64,000 nucleotides of DNA from CAZYTM01 sp964649725. Its GTDB lineage: Bacteria > Desulfobacterota > Desulfuromonadia > Geobacterales > Geobacteraceae. Both the position numbers and the translations under genes were made by a program. Position 1 is the stretch's first letter. Each line of letters begins with the position of its first letter. The stretch covers positions 124,001-188,000 of the forward strand of contig CAZYTM010000007.1 in the NCBI GenBank assembly GCA_964649725.1, given 5' to 3'. Positions 61,472-64,000 of this stretch are shown here, piece by piece. The notes under the pieces were generated by a model. It saw nothing but the letters and a program-made list of their open reading frames with translations. It was not told where the DNA came from and searched no databases.

Positions 61472-62578
61472 TCAATTAGCCTTCAGATAATTTTTTAGAA
61501 ATTCCTTTTTATAATCATTGAACCGGTCCTGTTCGATGGCAGTTCGTATTTCTGCCATCATATTTAAATAGAAGTGGACATTATGGATACTGGACAGGAT
61601 TGCCGAGAGAACTTCATTGGCATTGAAGAGATGATGGATGTAAGCGCGGCTGAAGTTATTGCAGGTATAGCAACTGCAGCTGGGGTCGATAGGATATAAG
61701 TCGCGGCGGTAGTTCTTATGCGTAAGGCGAATCCTTCCACGTTTGGTGAAAAGAGTCGCACTGCGGGCATAGCGGGTCGGGATGACGCAGTCAAACATAT
61801 CCATGCCCCGTTCCACGCTCTCCAATATATCTTCAGGCAACCCCACACCCATCAGATAGCGGGGCTTGTCCTCTGGGAGGGAAGGAGCGGTCATTGCCAC
61901 CACCTTTTTTAATAACTCCAACCCTTCGCCAACGCTTACACCGCCAATAGCATAACCGGGAAAGTCCATAGCAACAAGTTCCCTGGCGCAGCTGGCACGT
62001 AAATCCTCAAATACGCTCCCCTGGACAATACCGAACAATGCCTGGTCTTTGCGGGTATGGGACTTAAGGCATAGCTCTGCCCACCTTAAGGTTTTACGAG
62101 TCGATTGGGAAGCATATTTTTTGTCGCAAGGGTAAGGGATGCATTCGTCAAAAGCCATGATTATGTCAGCTCCGAGCGCTTCCTGAATAGCCATAGCCTT
62201 AACAGGGTCGAGAAAGACCTCTTCGCCTGTGAGCTCATGTTTGAAATAGGCTCCGTCGTCGGTAATTCTCTTGTTGGGAAGAGAAAAGACCTGGAACCCT
62301 CCGGAATCGGTGAGTATAGGTCTATCCCATGCCATAAACTGGTGTAATCCTCCGGCCTTTTCCACCAAGCCTTCTCCTGGGCGTAAGTGCAAGTGGTAGG
62401 TGTTGGCAAGGATAATCTGGGTTTGACAACCTTTAACCTGTTCCGGGGTCATCGCCTTCATTGCGGCATGGGTACCGACCGGCATAAAAATGGGGGTCTC
62501 GATAGTGCCATGAGTGGTTACCAACCTGCCGCGTCGGGCAGCGCAGTGGGGATCTTTTTTTAAAAGGGTAAATTTCAT
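61472..62578 (-). CDS. tgt: Queuine tRNA-ribosyltransferase
   Basis: 368 residues. It swaps guanine-34 for preQ1 in tRNA with GUN anticodons. General-acid Asp in TDSGGFQVFSL, nucleophile Asp in MFDCVIPTRYAR, zinc ligands in CSCYTCNNFSRAYIHH. Upstream lies a 14-bp palindrome (62597-62610). Followed by mazG with a 208-base gap. Confidence 0.97.
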   Translation of the reverse strand: MKFTLLKKDPHCAARRGRLVTTHGTIETPIFMPVGTHAAMKAMTPEQVKGCQTQIILANTYHLHLRPGEGLVEKAGGLHQFMAWDRPILTDSGGFQVFSLPNKRITDDGAYFKHELTGEEVFLDPVKAMAIQEALGADIIMAFDECIPYPCDKKYASQSTRKTLRWAELCLKSHTRKDQALFGIVQGSVFEDLRASCARELVAMDFPGYAIGGVSVGEGLELLKKVVAMTAPSLPEDKPRYLMGVGLPEDILESVERGMDMFDCVIPTRYARSATLFTKRGRIRLTHKNYRRDLYPIDPSCSCYTCNNFSRAYIHHLFNANEVLSAILSSIHNVHFYLNMMAEIRTAIEQDRFNDYKKEFLKNYLKAN

Positions 62579-62596
62579 GTTGCCTTTTGCTATGAA

Positions 62597-62610
62597 TTGT
62601 TTTAAAACAA
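62597..62610. repeat. Perfect 14-bp palindrome upstream of tgt
   Basis: TTGTTTTAAAACAA is fully self-complementary and lies 19 bases upstream of the tgt ATG. It could be an operator; low-complexity chance cannot be excluded. Confidence 0.4.
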
Positions 62611-62805
62611 CTAAAATCAGATTAAAAATAATTATAATATTCTGCGCCGCAGTAACTCCGCTTGCTTATTCATTCCCTTGTAACAGACCAGGCATGAAAA
62701 AGCAATCTCCCAATGCCATGCGTTGCAAGGACTATATTTAGATATCCCATCGCCACATAGCTCTCAATTGGCATGGTCTTAATGGTCAACATTTGTTAAT
62801 TTTTG

Positions 62806-62834
62806 TTGCAATTTTCTATAACGGCGTTTAGTAT
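62806..62834 (+). promoter_or_regulatory. Candidate promoter of the sdh/frd operon
   Basis: TTGCAA (62806-62811), 17-bp spacer, TAGTAT (62829-62834). An alternative is TTGTTA (62793-62798) with TATAAC (62817-62822). Either gives a leader of about 230 bases that contains the leader ORF. Confidence 0.45.
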
Positions 62835-62851
62835 ACTGTATACTGTATACC
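62831..62851 (+). repeat. Three GTATAC(T/C) repeats with 7-bp period
   Basis: GTATACT-GTATACT-GTATACC, exact in the first six bases of each unit. GTATAC is itself palindromic. The array overlaps or follows the -10 of the candidate sdh promoter, a typical place for a repressor operator. Confidence 0.6.
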
Positions 62852-62928
62852 AGATTAAAAAACACTCATGATTCAAGCTGTTCTGCCAGGAAATACTGAA
62901 CTTCAGCACAACATACAAAGGGGGGATT

Positions 62929-62964
62929 ATGGACATCATCAAGGAATGGCGTGCACCTCCGTAA
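62929..62964 (+). CDS. 11-residue leader peptide ending RAPP
   Basis: ATG 62929 follows AAAGGGGGGATT at ideal spacing and encodes MDIIKEWRAPP before TAA. It lies 107 bases upstream of sdhC in the predicted leader. The final Arg-Ala-Pro-Pro is the core motif of a known class of ribosome-arrest peptides (ApdA/ApdP type), and Trp precedes it directly. A regulatory leader is inferred; chance is possible given the small size. Confidence 0.5.
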   Translation: MDIIKEWRAPP

Positions 62965-63071
62965 GTTTCCGGTGTGTCGTCTGACGGTAACGTCTGGGCA
63001 GATATGTATTTCCAACCAGTAAGTGAGTGTTCTAGCACTCTAAGTAACTTTCATGAAAAGGGATACCAATT

Positions 63072-63734
63072 ATGCAACTATTCACAAGCTCTGTGGGCAG
63101 AAAGATTCTGATGGCAATTACGGGCCAGTTAATGGTGCTGTTTGTGATCGTCCATCTGCTAGGTAACTCAACAATATTTGTCGGGTTAGACTGGCTTAAC
63201 GCTTACGCAAAACATCTTAAAGATCTTGGACCGTTTGTCTGGGTTTTCCGTCTCAGCATGCTGGGCCTATTGTTAGTGCATATGTTTTACGGCATTCAGC
63301 TGACACTGGAAAACAGTGCCGCTACTCCTGAATCATATGCGGTCAATAACAAAATGAAAGCAACGTTTGCCAGTGAAAACATGATCTGGACCGGGTTGCT
63401 GATGCTCTGCTTCATCATCTATCATCTCTGTCACTTCACAGCACGTATCACACCAGACATTGTAAATAAAACAGATTACCTTGGACGTTTCGATGTCTTT
63501 ACCATGGTTACTACCAGTTTCAAATCTGGGATAATCTCTCTTGTCTACATCGTAGCTATGATCTGTCTTTTTCTTCACCTCAGTCATGGCATTCAGAGTT
63601 TCTTCCAGACTATGGGCTGGAACAACGATCGTTCAGAGCCTTTATTCACAAAGCTTGGCACGATCATGGCCGTTATCTTTCTGGTTGGCTACGGTTCCAT
63701 TCCGGTCTTTATACTCGCTGGCATTTTGAAATAA
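63072..63734 (+). CDS. sdhC: Succinate dehydrogenase/fumarate reductase cytochrome b subunit
   Basis: 220 residues with five membrane helices and His residues placed as heme b ligands (VIVHLLGNSTIF, LLVHMFYG, IIYHLCHFTARI, LFLHLSHGIQSFF). This is the b558-type single-anchor subunit of the B-type enzyme (as in Geobacter and Bacillus), acting with menaquinone. Also called frdC in Geobacter because one enzyme works in both directions. AAGGGATACC precedes the ATG; frdA follows after 16 bases. Confidence 0.95.
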   Translation: MQLFTSSVGRKILMAITGQLMVLFVIVHLLGNSTIFVGLDWLNAYAKHLKDLGPFVWVFRLSMLGLLLVHMFYGIQLTLENSAATPESYAVNNKMKATFASENMIWTGLLMLCFIIYHLCHFTARITPDIVNKTDYLGRFDVFTMVTTSFKSGIISLVYIVAMICLFLHLSHGIQSFFQTMGWNNDRSEPLFTKLGTIMAVIFLVGYGSIPVFILAGILK

Positions 63735-63750
63735 AAATAGGGGGCTCATA

Positions 63751-64000
63751 GTGATACTCGACGGAAAAAGTCCAAAAGGACCAATTGAAACTTCGTGGGA
63801 TAAGCACCGCTTCGATATGAAGTTGGTTAACCCCGCAAACAAGAGAAAATACAAAGTCCTCGTGGTGGGAACCGGTCTTGCCGGTGGTGCTGCAGCTGCT
63901 TCATTGGGTGAACTCGGTTATAATGTCGAGGCGTTCTGCTATCAGGACAGCGCTCGCCGCGCCCACTCCATTGCGGCACAAGGTGGTATCAACGCTGCCA
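63751..64000 (+). CDS. sdhA: Succinate dehydrogenase/fumarate reductase flavoprotein, 3'-truncated
   Basis: The first 83 codons from GTG 63751 (AGGGGG upstream), cut by the window end. The FAD dinucleotide fold VLVVGTGLAGGAAAASLGELGY and the covalent-FAD histidine H72 in RRAHSIAAQGGINA are present. It oxidises succinate or reduces fumarate at the cytoplasmic face. Second gene of the operon after sdhC. Confidence 0.95.
   Translation, partial: MILDGKSPKGPIETSWDKHRFDMKLVNPANKRKYKVLVVGTGLAGGAAAASLGELGYNVEAFCYQDSARRAHSIAAQGGINAA

Larger units (their letters stand above)
62579..63071. other. Regulatory region and long leader upstream of sdhC
   Basis: About 490 bases between tgt (-) and sdhC (+). 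It contains the 14-bp palindrome at 62597-62610, the promoter and GTATACT repeats at 62806-62851, an 11-codon leader ORF at 62929-62964, and small hairpins at 62983-62994 (GACG-GTAA-CGTC) and 63025-63040 (GAGTG-TTCTAG-CACTC). No full-size gene is supported. Confidence 0.6.

Noticed and set aside
62796..63038. 80-codon minus-strand reading frame opposite the sdhC leader
   Set aside because: No ribosome-binding site, no recognisable sequence, and it lies antisense to promoter elements and the leader ORF.
1..64000. CRISPR arrays, tRNA or rRNA genes, complete insertion sequences, prophage genes, GEMM-type c-di-GMP riboswitches
   Set aside because: Looked for in intergenic regions on both strands by eye; no repeat-spacer array, cloverleaf or matching conserved core was seen.

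Overview
The window comes from a Geobacteraceae-like member of the Desulfuromonadota/Geobacterales. The evidence is the gene content: multiheme c-type cytochromes of the 'nanowire' triheme-repeat type, an NrfD/Fe-S quinol module, heme-binding periplasmic sensor kinases, an Mvh-type [NiFe] hydrogenase with HdrA, pyruvate phosphate dikinase, a di/tri-subunit succinate dehydrogenase/fumarate reductase of the cytochrome b type, and many sigma-54 response regulators. I do not assign a species.

Layout. (1) Bases 1-11600: the S10/spc/alpha ribosomal operon, from a truncated rpsC to rplQ, with secY, adk, map and rpoA, closed by a strong terminator. (2) 11600-17440: mutM-sfsA, a small lipoprotein, a large hybrid sensor kinase, greB. 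(3) 17600-25900: glyQS, ppdK, a cold-shock gene, a small lipoprotein with a radical SAM gene, an HD-domain gene. (4) 25950-29480: a thiamine operon (thiS-thiG-thiE plus a radical SAM gene, then a FAH-family gene) behind a TPP riboswitch and its terminator. (5) 29530-40000: a ten-gene redox operon on the minus strand (two small membrane proteins around a degenerate receiver, a 59-residue membrane sORF, pentaheme cytochrome, Fe-S subunit, NrfD subunit, dodecaheme cytochrome, heme-sensor/HAMP protein, 4-TM protein). A sigma-54-type promoter precedes it, and it is flanked by a sigma-54 response regulator and a histidine kinase that carries the same two-heme sensor as the operon's own HAMP protein. 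(6) 40400-41760: two lipoproteins, one a caspase-like peptidase. (7) 41880-50000: an Mvh/HdrA hydrogenase operon ending in a TusA-like gene, downstream of ptsP. (8) 50100-52540: TPR, YtxH and DUF3047 genes and an ISL3 transposase relic. (9) 52960-57920: a multi-PAS kinase/sigma-54 regulator pair with its own sigma-54-like promoter, then a NosL-like gene. (10) 58040-64000: murJ-ogt, an AT-rich gap with a compact cluster of DnaA boxes, mazG, tgt, and the start of the succinate dehydrogenase/fumarate reductase operon, preceded by GTATACT repeats and an 11-residue leader peptide ending in Arg-Ala-Pro-Pro.

How it fits together. Regions 5 and 7 form an energy-metabolism island: H2 oxidation or ferredoxin/NAD-linked electron bifurcation in the cytoplasm, and a membrane module exchanging electrons between menaquinone and periplasmic multiheme cytochromes. 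The redox operon appears to be under dedicated control: a heme-containing kinase, an NtrC-type activator and a -24/-12 promoter all lie within 10 kb. This regulatory unit is the most interesting system in the window. The RAPP-ending leader peptide before sdhC and the DnaA-box cluster are the most interesting isolated signals. Functional assignments rest on motif reading only; no database search or structure prediction was run.
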